A DNA stretch of 58,521 nt. Source: an uncultured bacterium (lineage in GTDB: Bacteria; Actinomycetota; Coriobacteriia; Coriobacteriales; Coriobacteriaceae). Positions 35,417 through 44,100 of the stretch are shown piece by piece; position 1 is the stretch's first letter; every line of letters begins with the position of its first letter. The stretch covers positions 1 to 58,521 of the forward strand of contig CAJMMN010000014.1 of NCBI GenBank assembly GCA_905214525.1, read 5' to 3'. Both the position numbers and the translations under genes were made by a program. The notes beneath the pieces are model-generated. The model did no database searches. It was not told where the DNA came from and saw only the letters and a program-made list of their open reading frames with translations.

Positions 35417-35579
35417 GGGCCAACCTCCTAGCAACAAAAAAGCGACTCCTCCCAAAAGAAGAGCCGCAACCAGCATATATCAGAAAAAGAACCGTCCAAC
35501 GCCAAACCGCCGCACCAGCCAAGTGGTGCAGGAGCGAAGCGGCTGCAACCGGGATAGAACCCAACTGAGGTTCCGTTGT

Positions 35580-35721
35580 GCGAGGAGCCCCGGGGAGGGC
35601 AAATATATAAGGTCGATCGCGAGTTCCGCACGAGCCGGAGAGCACTTAATGTGCTCTCCGTGCGAGTCAGGACTGTCCGAGCAGGCGACCTTATATATTT
35701 GCCCTCCCCGGGGCTCCTCGC
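35580..35721. mobile_element. 142-bp element with 36-bp perfect terminal inverted repeats
   Basis: Bases 35580-35615 and 35686-35721 are perfect inverse complements (start GCGAGGAGCCCCGGGGAGGG). Inside is a second perfect hairpin, CGGAGAGCAC/GTGCTCTCCG (35636-35660). The whole could fold into a two-tier hairpin. Size, compactness and lack of an open frame suggest a MITE-like element, but I see no clear target-site duplication. It starts 13 bp beyond the UPF0210 stop codon, so it may also end that transcript. The rest of the gap 35417-35734 shows no gene. Confidence 0.65.
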
Positions 35722-35734
35722 CAGTCCCCCTCAG

Positions 35735-37099
35735 CTAGTTCTTCAGCGAGTTCAGTGGTGCCGGGAAGCGTCCACCGCGGTGGGCAAGCACAGTGCCGGC
35801 GTTGGGGTTCACCGGCATGATGGGTGCACGGCCAAACAGGCCGCCGTACTCGACGCAGTCGCCCACGCCCTTGCCGATGGCGGGAATCACGCGGACGGCC
35901 GTGGTCTTGTTGTTGATGACGCCGATGGCCATCTCGTCGGCGATGATGCCGGCGATGGTCTCGACCGGGGTGTCGCCGGGGATGGCGATCATGTCCAGGC
36001 CAACGGAGCACACGCAGGTCATGGCCTCGAGCTTCTCGAGCGAAAGCGCGCCGGCTTCGACGGCGGCGATCATGCCGGCGTCCTCTGACACGGGGATGAA
36101 AGCGCCCGAGAGACCGCCCACGCTGGAGCTGGCCATGACGCCGCCCTTCTTGACGGCATCGTTGAGCATGGCGAGCGCGCAGGTCGTGCCGGGGCCACCG
36201 CAGGTGCCCACGCCGATGATCTCGAGGATGCGCGCGACGGAGTCGCCGATGGCAGGCGTGGGAGCCAGCGACAGGTCGACGATGCCCTTCTCGACACCCA
36301 GGCGATGGGCGGCCTCGCGGCTCATGAGCTCGCCGGCACGGGTGATCTTAAAGGCGGTCTGCTTAATCTTTTCGGCGACTTCCATCATCGATGCGGAATC
36401 GGGCAGCGTCTCCAGGGCTGCGGCCATAACGCCGGGGCCCGAGACGCCTACGTTGATGACGGCGTCGGCCTCGCCACCGCCGTGGACGGCGCCCGCCATA
36501 AACGGGGAGTCCTCGACCATGTTAGCAAAGCAGACAAACTTGGAAGCGCCGACGGAATCCTGGTCGGCCGTGAGTTTAGCGGCATCGATGATGGTCTGGG
36601 CGGCCATAAGCACGGCGTCCATATTGATGCCGGCGCGCAGGCTGGCGACGTTGACGCTGGAGCAGACACGGCTCGTGGTGGCGAGCGCCTGGGGGATGGA
36701 CTGGATGACGCGGCGGTCGGCGTCGCCGATGCCCTTCTGGACGAGTGCGGAGAAGCCGCCCAGGTAATCGATGCCGAGCGTCTCGGCCGCGCGGTCGAGG
36801 GCATGCGCGATGGGGGTGAGGTCCTCATCCTTGCAGCACGCGGCGATCTGCGCCACCGGGGTGACGGAAACGCGCTTGTTGACAATGGGGATACCGTACT
36901 CGCGCTCGAGGTTCTCGGCGGTCTCGACCAGATGCTCAGCCGTGTGCGTCACGTGGTCGTAGATCTTCGTGCACATGCGGTCGAGGTTCTCGTCACCGCA
37001 ACCCATGAGCGAAACACCCATGGTGATGGTCCTGATGTCGAGGTTCTGTTCCTCAACCATGCCGCGGGTTTCCGCGATTTCTGCGGGCGTGATCGCCAT
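35735..37099 (-). CDS. UPF0210 / PFL-family protein
   Basis: A 454-residue protein of the UPF0210 family, related in fold to glycyl-radical (pyruvate formate-lyase-like) proteins but without proven activity. Family segments: ITMGVSLMGCGDEN near the start, GLSGAFIPVSEDAGMI, and VGLDMIAIPGDTP late. Cysteine-containing VGTCGGPGTTCALAML is also present. The start is ATG 37099 with AGGAG upstream; the longer frame to 37156 has no site. In many genomes the gene follows a small ACT-domain gene; none is seen here. It lies downstream of metH on the same strand, separated by a hairpin. Confidence 0.88.
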   Translation of the reverse strand: MAITPAEIAETRGMVEEQNLDIRTITMGVSLMGCGDENLDRMCTKIYDHVTHTAEHLVETAENLEREYGIPIVNKRVSVTPVAQIAACCKDEDLTPIAHALDRAAETLGIDYLGGFSALVQKGIGDADRRVIQSIPQALATTSRVCSSVNVASLRAGINMDAVLMAAQTIIDAAKLTADQDSVGASKFVCFANMVEDSPFMAGAVHGGGEADAVINVGVSGPGVMAAALETLPDSASMMEVAEKIKQTAFKITRAGELMSREAAHRLGVEKGIVDLSLAPTPAIGDSVARILEIIGVGTCGGPGTTCALAMLNDAVKKGGVMASSSVGGLSGAFIPVSEDAGMIAAVEAGALSLEKLEAMTCVCSVGLDMIAIPGDTPVETIAGIIADEMAIGVINNKTTAVRVIPAIGKGVGDCVEYGGLFGRAPIMPVNPNAGTVLAHRGGRFPAPLNSLKN

Positions 37100-37145
37100 C
37101 CTTGCGCTCCTATCTGCCAAAACGAGCATAGTCTTATCTATTCTA

Positions 37146-37181
37146 ACGTGCCGCACGTGCCAAGTGGCGCGTGCGGCACGT
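37146..37181 (-). terminator. Hairpin between metH and the UPF0210 gene
   Basis: ACGTGCCGCACGTGCC (37146-37161) pairs with GGCGCGTGCGGCACGT (37166-37181) around AAGT, with one wobble. The T run is poor on the minus strand but it lies right after the metH stop. Confidence 0.6.
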
Positions 37182-37207
37182 TTTGGTGCTCGGTTGTTTC
37201 CGTTGTG

Positions 37208-39775
37208 TTACTGCCCAAAGACCTCTTCGGCGATACGAGCGCTTTCGGCGGCGTCTTTGGCGTAGTAGTCCGCGCCGATCTGCTTGGCGTATTCGGGGGT
37301 GAGTACGGCGCCGCCTACGATGATCTTGACGCCCGGCACCTTGGCATGGAGCAACTTGATGGTCTCTTCCATGGCGACGACCGTGGTAGTCATAAGCGCC
37401 GAGAGGCCGACGAGCTTGATGTCGCGCTCCTGTACGGTCTTGAGCACCTCTTGCGGGTCGACGTCGCGGCCCAGGTCAAAGACGGTATAGCCGTAGTTGT
37501 CGAGCAGCATCTTGACGATGTTCTTGCCGATATCGTGGATGTCGCCCTTGACGGTGGCCACGCAGATCTTACCCTTGTCGGCAATCTCGCCGGCGGGCAT
37601 CAGGCGCTTGATGGTGTCGAAGCCCACGCGCGCGGCCTCGGCCGAGGCCATGAGTTGCGGCAAGAAGAACTTGCCCTGGTCAAAGAGGACGCCCACCTCG
37701 TCGAGGGCGGGGATAAAGTGATTGTTGATGAGGTCCATGGCGTCGTGGTCGGCCAACAGGCGTTCGGTCTCGGCCGCGATCTCGCCTTTGCGGCCCGAGA
37801 CGACCATGCGATGAATCGGGTCGTCGTTGCCGTCGGTGCCAGCGGTGCCAGCAGCGGGCACGGTGTCGGTCGATGCGGCCTGAGCCGCTGCCGGGTTGGC
37901 GGCGATCTTGTACGGATCGGTCCAGCCGGCATAGCGCTCGATGTATCCGGTCGAGCCCTCGTCCTCAACGCTCAGGACGCGATAGCTGTAGACGGTGTCC
38001 ATAAAGCGCTTGGAGCCCGGGTTCATGATGGGGGCGTCCAGGCCCGCGCCAAAGGCGGCGGCCAAAAAGACCGAGCCCAGCAGCGGGCGAGCGGGCAGGC
38101 CAAAGCTGATGTTCGACACGCCGAGCGCGCATTTGACACCCAGGCGCTCCTTGCACAGGGACATGGCGCGCAGGATCTGCTCAGCCTGGCGTTGATTGGT
38201 CGAGGCGGTCATGACCAGGCAGTCGATGAGGATGCGGTCCGGGCCGATGCCGTAGCGGGCGGCCTCGGCCACGATGCGCTCGGCGATGGCGAAGCGGGCC
38301 TCGGCGGTATCGGGGATGCCGCCTTCGTCGAGCGTAAGGCCGACAACGTTGGTGCCGTAGTGGGCGACCAGCGGGAAGATCTCGTCCATGATCTGCTGCT
38401 TGCCGTTGACCGAGTTGATGATGGGCTTGCCGGCGTAGCGACGTACGGCGGCCTCGACGGCGGCGGGGTCGGTGGAGTCGATCTGCAGCGGCAGCAGCGT
38501 GGAGCCTTGGAGCTGCTCGGTCGCTTGCTGGATGACCTTGACCTCGTCGATCTCGGGCAGGCCGACGTTGACGTCCAGGATATCGGCGCCCTGCTCCTGC
38601 TGGCTGATGCCCTGGCTCACGACGTAGTCCAGGTCGCCGTCGCGTAGGGCCTGCTGCAGGCGCTTTTTGCCGGTGGGGTTGATGCGCTCGCCGATGACGG
38701 CGATCTTGTGGCCGTCGCAGGGGAGGTCCACGACCGTCTGGGCGCTCGTGACCGACATGCTGGGCTTGCGGTGGCGCGGACTGGGCGTGTGGTTATCGAT
38801 AAGCGTGCGCAGCGCTGCCATGTGCGCCGGCGTGGTGCCGCAGCAGCCGCCCACGACGCTTACGCCGTCCTCAATCATACCGGCGACGGCCACGGCGTAC
38901 TCGGGCGCCTGGATATCAAAGACGGTATTGCCGTCATCGTCCACGCGGGGCAGTCCCGCATTGGCCTGCACCATAACGGGCTTGTCCGTAACGGTGAGCA
39001 TGCGAGCGGCGAGTCCTCGGAGCTCGGCCGGTCCCTGGCTGCAGTTGATGCCCAAAACGTCGGCGCCGATGGCATCGAGCGTGATGGCGGCAACCTCGGG
39101 ACTCGTGCCCAGGAAGGTGCGACCGTCTTCCTCAAAGGTCATGGTGGCAAAGACGGGCAGGTCGGAGTTCTCGCGGCAGGCGAGGACGGCCGCCTTGATC
39201 TCGGCCAGGTCGGTCATAGTCTCGATAATAAAGAGGTCCACGCCCGCGGCGACGCCGGCGCGCACTTCCTCGGCAAAGAGGTCGTAGGCCTCGTCGAAGC
39301 TGAGGGTACCCAAGGGGCGAAGCAGCGCGCCGATGGGGCCGATATCGCCGGCGACGTAGTGGGCGCCGGCCGCGCGGGCGCAGGCGACAGCGGCGGCAAA
39401 GACATCTGCCACGGTGGCGGTACCGTCGAGCTTGTGGGCGTTGGCGCCAAAGGTGTTGGCGGTGATCACGTCGCAGCCGGCTTCGACGTACTGACGCTGG
39501 ATGTCGGTAATGACCTGAGGCTCCTCAAAGTTGAGCAGCTCGGGCAGGGCGCCGGCCTTCATGCCGGCCGCCTGCAGCATGGTACCCATGCCGCCGTCGA
39601 ACAGCAGGTGTCCCGTGCCCTCGATGGCGGCGCGCAGACGATCGTCCTTAATGCGAAGGTCGTCGATCGTGCGCGTCTTGTATGCAGCTCCGTTGCGGCG
39701 CGCAGCATCAACAGGCGCCGCCAGCGCGGCACCGTCCAGATCATGAGTGATAAGTATGTTTGAGCTATTCGCCAT
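37208..39775 (-). CDS. metH: Cobalamin-dependent methionine synthase lacking the activation domain
   Basis: An 855-residue enzyme moving a methyl group from methyltetrahydrofolate to homocysteine via cobalamin. Domains in order: homocysteine-binding barrel (FDGGMGTML about 59; zinc cysteines in GINCSQGP and GGCCGTTP), pterin-binding barrel (from about 365, VIGERINPTGKKRL), helical cap (from about 650), and B12 domain with GDIHDIGKNIV, whose His is the lower cobalt ligand. It stops there: the C-terminal AdoMet reactivation domain of long MetH is missing and is encoded separately at 42011-42802. A low-complexity Ala/Thr/Gly linker lies near 635. The ATG overlaps the end of the restriction gene by 11 bases. 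The first 55 residues are not typical of the family, so the ancestral start may lie further in. Confidence 0.93.
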   Translation of the reverse strand: MANSSNILITHDLDGAALAAPVDAARRNGAAYKTRTIDDLRIKDDRLRAAIEGTGHLLFDGGMGTMLQAAGMKAGALPELLNFEEPQVITDIQRQYVEAGCDVITANTFGANAHKLDGTATVADVFAAAVACARAAGAHYVAGDIGPIGALLRPLGTLSFDEAYDLFAEEVRAGVAAGVDLFIIETMTDLAEIKAAVLACRENSDLPVFATMTFEEDGRTFLGTSPEVAAITLDAIGADVLGINCSQGPAELRGLAARMLTVTDKPVMVQANAGLPRVDDDGNTVFDIQAPEYAVAVAGMIEDGVSVVGGCCGTTPAHMAALRTLIDNHTPSPRHRKPSMSVTSAQTVVDLPCDGHKIAVIGERINPTGKKRLQQALRDGDLDYVVSQGISQQEQGADILDVNVGLPEIDEVKVIQQATEQLQGSTLLPLQIDSTDPAAVEAAVRRYAGKPIINSVNGKQQIMDEIFPLVAHYGTNVVGLTLDEGGIPDTAEARFAIAERIVAEAARYGIGPDRILIDCLVMTASTNQRQAEQILRAMSLCKERLGVKCALGVSNISFGLPARPLLGSVFLAAAFGAGLDAPIMNPGSKRFMDTVYSYRVLSVEDEGSTGYIERYAGWTDPYKIAANPAAAQAASTDTVPAAGTAGTDGNDDPIHRMVVSGRKGEIAAETERLLADHDAMDLINNHFIPALDEVGVLFDQGKFFLPQLMASAEAARVGFDTIKRLMPAGEIADKGKICVATVKGDIHDIGKNIVKMLLDNYGYTVFDLGRDVDPQEVLKTVQERDIKLVGLSALMTTTVVAMEETIKLLHAKVPGVKIIVGGAVLTPEYAKQIGADYYAKDAAESARIAEEVFGQ

Positions 39776-40778
39776 GTGCGTCCATTTCGTCTAGAGCCCA
39801 CTGAGGAATTTCTATTTGAAGGGATTTGTCGGGCTCGATATCTTCGATTCGCTTGTTGTAGTGGGCAAGAAGCCGTGCGACATTTAATCGAATTAGGCCT
39901 CGCTTGTAGAACGATAATTCTTCAATATTGATGCCGATAAACGATTCGAGCGCGATAACCTGTACGCGATTGCCGAGTCCCTCACTTTCGAACAGTCCGT
40001 AAGCGAAGGAAACTTTATCGTGGGGGACAACGACGATGGGCCGAATGCCATTTCGAATGTTATCTCGGCATCGATCGGTCAATTTGGCCATTGGCGATAC
40101 AGTCACGTGAAATGCAGCATCATTGATTTGGAAATCGCCAGAACGGTCTGTTTGCTGGTCGGCAGCGTTTGAGTTGTCCTTTCCGATTTCTATGGTTGGA
40201 AATAACATCTCTAGTTTTGCGCCTACCAGGTGCTGTGCGACGGTACCCGTTGGCTTATCGGACCGTAGGCTTGCTTCGGCTAGGATATCATCGACAATGA
40301 CAGAAATTGGTTTTTGAAGATCGATTTCGACTTTGATTCTCTGCCGGTTAAAGAAATCGACCTGGATTCGCTCGACGAAGAAATTGGCGATTGCATTCGC
40401 AGCTTCAAGACGAGCGTCTTCGCAAGTGTCACTGGGTAGGGCAGAGTTGATAATTGTGGCAAGCTCAAGCGCCATCGGGAGTGTGCCGCGTGAGGTTCTG
40501 CCGCCCTCTGATGCGAAGGCACGCGTTTCCCCATGTCTGGCTAAAACTGTTTTGATGCATGCTCCACTTAGGCCTCGTACTTGGCTCCCCTTGTCCGATT
40601 GCACATAATCGTCGGTGAGCGGAAAACGGTTTTGCAACAGCTCGCTTATGCCTATGCCAACCGCCATGACGTTACGGTTGACATTGCCTCGCTTGCTGCG
40701 TTTGGATTCGTACCAGAGTTCAATGGCATCCAAGATATCTTTATCGGGCTCGTTCAAGGAGCAATTGGTCATTTCCAT
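39765..40778 (-). CDS. DUF4928-type putative restriction endonuclease
   Basis: A 337-residue protein directly after a C5-cytosine methyltransferase. I recognise the DUF4928 pattern (EGGRTSRGTLPMALEL), a family found beside such methyltransferases and presumed to be the cognate type II nuclease. A PD-(D/E)xK-like site is suggested by RSGDFQINDAAFHVTVSP (about 216-233), but the final acidic-x-lysine is not clear. ATG 40778 has GGAG eight bases upstream and overlaps the methyltransferase end by 38 bases, so both are co-translated. DNA is more AT-rich than the met genes around it, a sign of transfer. Target sequence unknown. Confidence 0.75.
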   Translation of the reverse strand: MEMTNCSLNEPDKDILDAIELWYESKRSKRGNVNRNVMAVGIGISELLQNRFPLTDDYVQSDKGSQVRGLSGACIKTVLARHGETRAFASEGGRTSRGTLPMALELATIINSALPSDTCEDARLEAANAIANFFVERIQVDFFNRQRIKVEIDLQKPISVIVDDILAEASLRSDKPTGTVAQHLVGAKLEMLFPTIEIGKDNSNAADQQTDRSGDFQINDAAFHVTVSPMAKLTDRCRDNIRNGIRPIVVVPHDKVSFAYGLFESEGLGNRVQVIALESFIGINIEELSFYKRGLIRLNVARLLAHYNKRIEDIEPDKSLQIEIPQWALDEMDAHGE

Positions 40779-41901
40779 TATTGTTCACTCCGTTCCTTGA
40801 AGACATAAGCGCTGGTTTGACTGCATTTTTTATAAGCCAAGTGACAACTGGCACGGCAACTGCATCGCCGAATGCGTAGCGAATCTGAGCATCCGAGAAG
40901 CCGCTAAACTGACATGAGTCAGCACCTTGGAGACGGGCATATTCGGTTCCAGTCATCCAGCGAACTTCTATCTTTCCGTTTTCGCATATAACGACTGCCT
41001 GTCTTGATGAGCCGCCGCGAGCCGTTCTTAGACATCCGGCAATTTCTTCTTCACGGATTTCCCAGCGCACAACGCCTGATCGCGTGCGACGGTAAGCAGT
41101 GCGAACAGTTTTTTCTTTGGCATTTAAGAAGCGCTGAAGGCGCTCTGCTTGATGCGGTGCAAGCGAGTCGATAAATGCTTGTACTTGGTTTTTGTTCCAC
41201 CAACGCTTGTCGCCCTCGGGAATATCTTCAACAACCGTTGCAAGGCCCGTCATGCGAAGTGGGCTCGGCTCGTTTAGGTGAGAGACGTGCGTAATGAGTG
41301 AAGGGTCGGAGTGAATCCAGGAGACCTTTTCAGGTCGAAGCGAGGAATCGAGTCGGCTGTTGGGAAGAGGGTCTTTTAATCCGACGACAAACATGCGGGG
41401 GCGTGACTGGGGAAGCCAGTGCCGTGCATCGATAAAATAAGCGTCGCATGAATAGCCTAAACGATTAAATTCCTGGCAAACGAGTCTAAAGTCATCACTG
41501 TTATTAGACGTGGCAAGGCCGATGACGTTTTCGAGAACAAGTGCCCGCGGGGCACGATCGCTCATTCCTTCGATGGCCTTAATAAAGCCAAAGAACGCAC
41601 TGGACTCTTTGCCAGAGATAAGTCCCTCCCTGTTTCCCGCGAGAGATAAGTTTGTGCAAGGGCTTGACGCCCATGCGATGTCGGCTTGGGGTATTAGGTC
41701 GGGGTCGAGTGTGTGGACATCCTGCTCGACTAGATGCTCATCGCCCCAGCACTGGCTGTACATGGCGCATTTAGTACGGTCTATGTCATTTGCCCAGATT
41801 GTTTTGATTCCGGCTTTTGCCATGCCGGCACGAGCCAAGCCAATGCCTGAAAAAAACTCAAGCGCGGTTAGTTGTGGCGAGAACTGCAGAATGTTGTGCA
41901 T
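40741..41901 (-). CDS. DNA (cytosine-5) methyltransferase
   Basis: A 386-residue Dcm-type enzyme that would protect host DNA from the partner nuclease. Motif I ALEFFSGIGLARAG (about 13-26) binds AdoMet. Motif IV SSPCTNLSLAG has the catalytic Pro-Cys. Motif VI is LENVIGL, motif VIII QSRPRMFVVG, and motif X GDAVAVPVVTWL. The variable region between VIII and X sets the recognition site, which I cannot predict. Codon use is less GC-rich than in neighbours. ATG 41901 has only a weak ribosome site. The gene sits between the methionine synthase activation gene and metH, on the same strand. Confidence 0.93.
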   Translation of the reverse strand: MHNILQFSPQLTALEFFSGIGLARAGMAKAGIKTIWANDIDRTKCAMYSQCWGDEHLVEQDVHTLDPDLIPQADIAWASSPCTNLSLAGNREGLISGKESSAFFGFIKAIEGMSDRAPRALVLENVIGLATSNNSDDFRLVCQEFNRLGYSCDAYFIDARHWLPQSRPRMFVVGLKDPLPNSRLDSSLRPEKVSWIHSDPSLITHVSHLNEPSPLRMTGLATVVEDIPEGDKRWWNKNQVQAFIDSLAPHQAERLQRFLNAKEKTVRTAYRRTRSGVVRWEIREEEIAGCLRTARGGSSRQAVVICENGKIEVRWMTGTEYARLQGADSCQFSGFSDAQIRYAFGDAVAVPVVTWLIKNAVKPALMSSRNGVNNNGNDQLLLERAR

Positions 41902-42010
41902 GTACTGGCTTTCAGATAGTTGTTATTTGGCATCTTATGGTACTTGTTTGTGAGGACATCCGCTTACTTACGGATGAGATTCCCTCGATACCGTGCCATC
42001 AATTGACATT

Positions 42011-42802
42011 TTATTCAGAATGCGAATAGCAGGTGGTGTGGGCGGCGCGGAAGCGGCAGTGCTCGCGCATGCGGCAGATAGTGCAGGTGGGGCGGCTCTG
42101 GGCGTCGTGGACCTCGCCGTCGAACAGACCGATCACCGCGGTCACGCTCTTGGTGGGCATGAGCAGGTTGGTGGGTGTGACGGTAAGCCCGATGAGCCGC
42201 GTGGCGTTGAGCGCAGCCACGATTGAGCGCTGGGCCGTAAGCGGGCAGTCGCCATAGCCGGGGCTGAAGCGCCAGTTGCCGGTGAGCCCGTGTACAGCGG
42301 CCGCGGCCTTGACTTGCTGGTCCATCTGCTCGACGGCGGCCTCCACATAGGCGGAGCACGCGGCATCGAGCACGGCTCCCTCTAGGGGCTGCTGGGCTCC
42401 CGTGGTGCGCAGGCGACGCTCGGCGTCCATGCCGAGGGTGCATGCCATGAGTGCGGCAAAGCGGGCGTCTTTGAGATGGCGATAGATATCGCGACCTTGC
42501 AACTCAACGTTGGTGCCAACCAGACGGATGCAAGGCTCTCCCTGCTCGTCCACGCCCGTGGCATCGATGGCAAATACGCGGCGCACGCCACGGGGCTCAA
42601 TGTCCAGCTCAAGGTGCTCGACCACAAGCTCAATACGCTGCGACAGCTCGGGCTCAATCTGCTGACCGCCGTAGCCCAGATACCGCAGCATCTCGGCACG
42701 GTCGACACGGGGATGGTGCGCAGCATCGACACGATAAAGCGCCGGCGACGCAAGGTCGGCCGGCACTTCGACAGCGGTTGTATCGATGTGCGGTTTTTCC
42801 AT
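42011..42802 (-). CDS. Stand-alone methionine synthase activation (AdoMet-binding) domain protein
   Basis: A 263-residue protein matching the C-terminal B12-dependent methionine synthase activation domain, which uses AdoMet and an electron donor to rescue oxidised cob(II)alamin. The key signature is RFSPGYGDCPL (about 178), equivalent to the RxxPGY AdoMet-binding motif of MetH, followed by TPTNLLMPTKSVTAVIG. A C-terminal Cys cluster (CTICRMREHCRF) is extra and might hold metal. The start codon overlaps the metF stop as TAATG. The window metH lacks exactly this domain, so the two proteins should work together. An RM module now separates them. Confidence 0.88.
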   Translation of the reverse strand: MEKPHIDTTAVEVPADLASPALYRVDAAHHPRVDRAEMLRYLGYGGQQIEPELSQRIELVVEHLELDIEPRGVRRVFAIDATGVDEQGEPCIRLVGTNVELQGRDIYRHLKDARFAALMACTLGMDAERRLRTTGAQQPLEGAVLDAACSAYVEAAVEQMDQQVKAAAAVHGLTGNWRFSPGYGDCPLTAQRSIVAALNATRLIGLTVTPTNLLMPTKSVTAVIGLFDGEVHDAQSRPTCTICRMREHCRFRAAHTTCYSHSE

Positions 42803-43674
42803 TACCCCAGGCGCTCCATAATAGTCGCGGCGATCGCAGGACGATTCATAGTGTACAGGTGCAGACCGGCGGCGCCGTGCTCCTTAAGGTCGCAAAGCTG
42901 ACGGGCGGCATAATCTACACCGGCTGCCTGCAGGCTCTCGGGGTCGTTCTCGTACTTGGCGAGAATCTTGATGACGGGGGAGGGCAGCGACGCGCCGCAC
43001 ATAAAGACCATGCGGCTGATCTGCGACTTGCCCATAAACGGCATGATGCCCGCGGTAATGGGCACGGTGATGCCGGCCTTGTCGGCAAGCTCGCGGAAGC
43101 GATAGAAGCACTCGTTATCAAAGAAGAGCTGCGTCACAAAGAAGCTCGCGCCGGCGTCTTGCTTTTGCTTGAGGTGCTCGACCGAGAGGTTGAGATCCTC
43201 GCAGGCAATGTGGCCCTCGGGGTAGGCTGCGGCGCCCACACAAAAGCCGGCGTCGACGAGCTCGGGGATGAGGTCGCGGGCGTAGGCGTAGTCCGAGGCG
43301 GGCTTGTCGTCCTCGGTCGCGCCGGCAGGGAGATCGCCACGCAGGGCCAGGATGTTTTCCACGCCGGCGGTGCGGTACTCATCGATCTTGGCGGCGATAT
43401 CGGCGTGGGTACGGCCCACACAGGTGAGGTGCGCCACCGAGGGCGTATCGAATTCGCTCGTAATCATATGCGCGATGGGGGCGGTGGTGGCACCGTTGCC
43501 CGAGCCGCCAGCGGAACAAGTGACCGAGACAAAGCTCGGCGAAAGCTTGCACAGATTGCCTGCCACCTCGCGAGCCGTGTTGAGGGTAAGCTCGCCCTTG
43601 GGCGGGAACATCTCAAACGAAACGGGTGCGGTGCCCTGGGATGCTGCCTGCTTAAAAACCTCGTCGACGCGCAT
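42802..43674 (-). CDS. metF: 5,10-methylenetetrahydrofolate reductase
   Basis: A 290-residue enzyme making 5-methyltetrahydrofolate, the methyl donor for MetH. Family landmarks: SFEMFPPKGE with the catalytic Glu near the start, HLTCVGRT in the middle, ILALRGDLP, and ITAGIMPFMG late. The start is ATG 43674 with AAGGAG upstream; the open frame to 43740 is not supported. It heads the operon metF, activation protein, (RM genes), metH. No SAM or B12 riboswitch was recognised upstream. Confidence 0.94.
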   Translation of the reverse strand: MRVDEVFKQAASQGTAPVSFEMFPPKGELTLNTAREVAGNLCKLSPSFVSVTCSAGGSGNGATTAPIAHMITSEFDTPSVAHLTCVGRTHADIAAKIDEYRTAGVENILALRGDLPAGATEDDKPASDYAYARDLIPELVDAGFCVGAAAYPEGHIACEDLNLSVEHLKQKQDAGASFFVTQLFFDNECFYRFRELADKAGITVPITAGIMPFMGKSQISRMVFMCGASLPSPVIKILAKYENDPESLQAAGVDYAARQLCDLKEHGAAGLHLYTMNRPAIAATIMERLG

Positions 43675-44100
43675 ATCGTGCTCCTTTAGATACGTAATAG
43701 TGTGATGTGTTGTAAGGATTCTACAGCACCACTGTGTCACGGTGGAGTTTCACTCGCTATTCGGGGATACCAATCAAAGATGCCTTGCTATCGACATTCC
43801 CTATAACAACGCAGCTCATTGGGGGCGGGGTTATAAAGACTGGTATCTGATGCGAAATACCAGTTAATAGAGCCCCATCCCAAATTGACTACCCTTAAAC
43901 CATGGGGAGAGGTCTGCAATTTATACAGTTGATTGGCTGTTGAGGGCGGCAACGCCGCCGCGATGCGGTAACCTCATTGATTGGTTTCGTGACAGCAACA
44001 TAACGGTAATGTTGCGGAAACACGACGAGCCTAATCTATGACTCGTTCGTTAGTAATCAACACCGCTTCTCACGCGGTGCCGATACGAAGGGAGTTCCGT
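43675..44100. other. Divergent control region between metF and glnA with several hairpins
   Basis: No gene is supported. ACTGGTAT/ATACCAGT (43839-43864) is a perfect 8-bp stem that could end or attenuate transcription. On the glnA side lie GGCGGC/GCCGCC (43945-43959), GCAACAT/ATGTTGC (43995-44015, flanked by CGTG/CACG) and ACCGC/GCGGT (about 44062-44078). Three hairpins in a row suggest a structured glnA leader, but I recognise no known riboswitch. Confidence 0.5.

Noticed and set aside
35523..35738. 71-codon frame through the 142-bp inverted repeat
   Set aside because: It is composed mostly of the inverted repeat itself and has no ribosome site.
36305..38647. Very long open frame (about 780 codons) on the plus strand opposite metH and UPF0210
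   Set aside because: It is a shadow of GC-rich coding DNA: it covers parts of two clear genes and the gap between them, shows no domain, and lacks a ribosome site.
43675..43900. SAM or cobalamin riboswitch upstream of metF
   Set aside because: I could not find the conserved core of either class; only one simple hairpin is clear.
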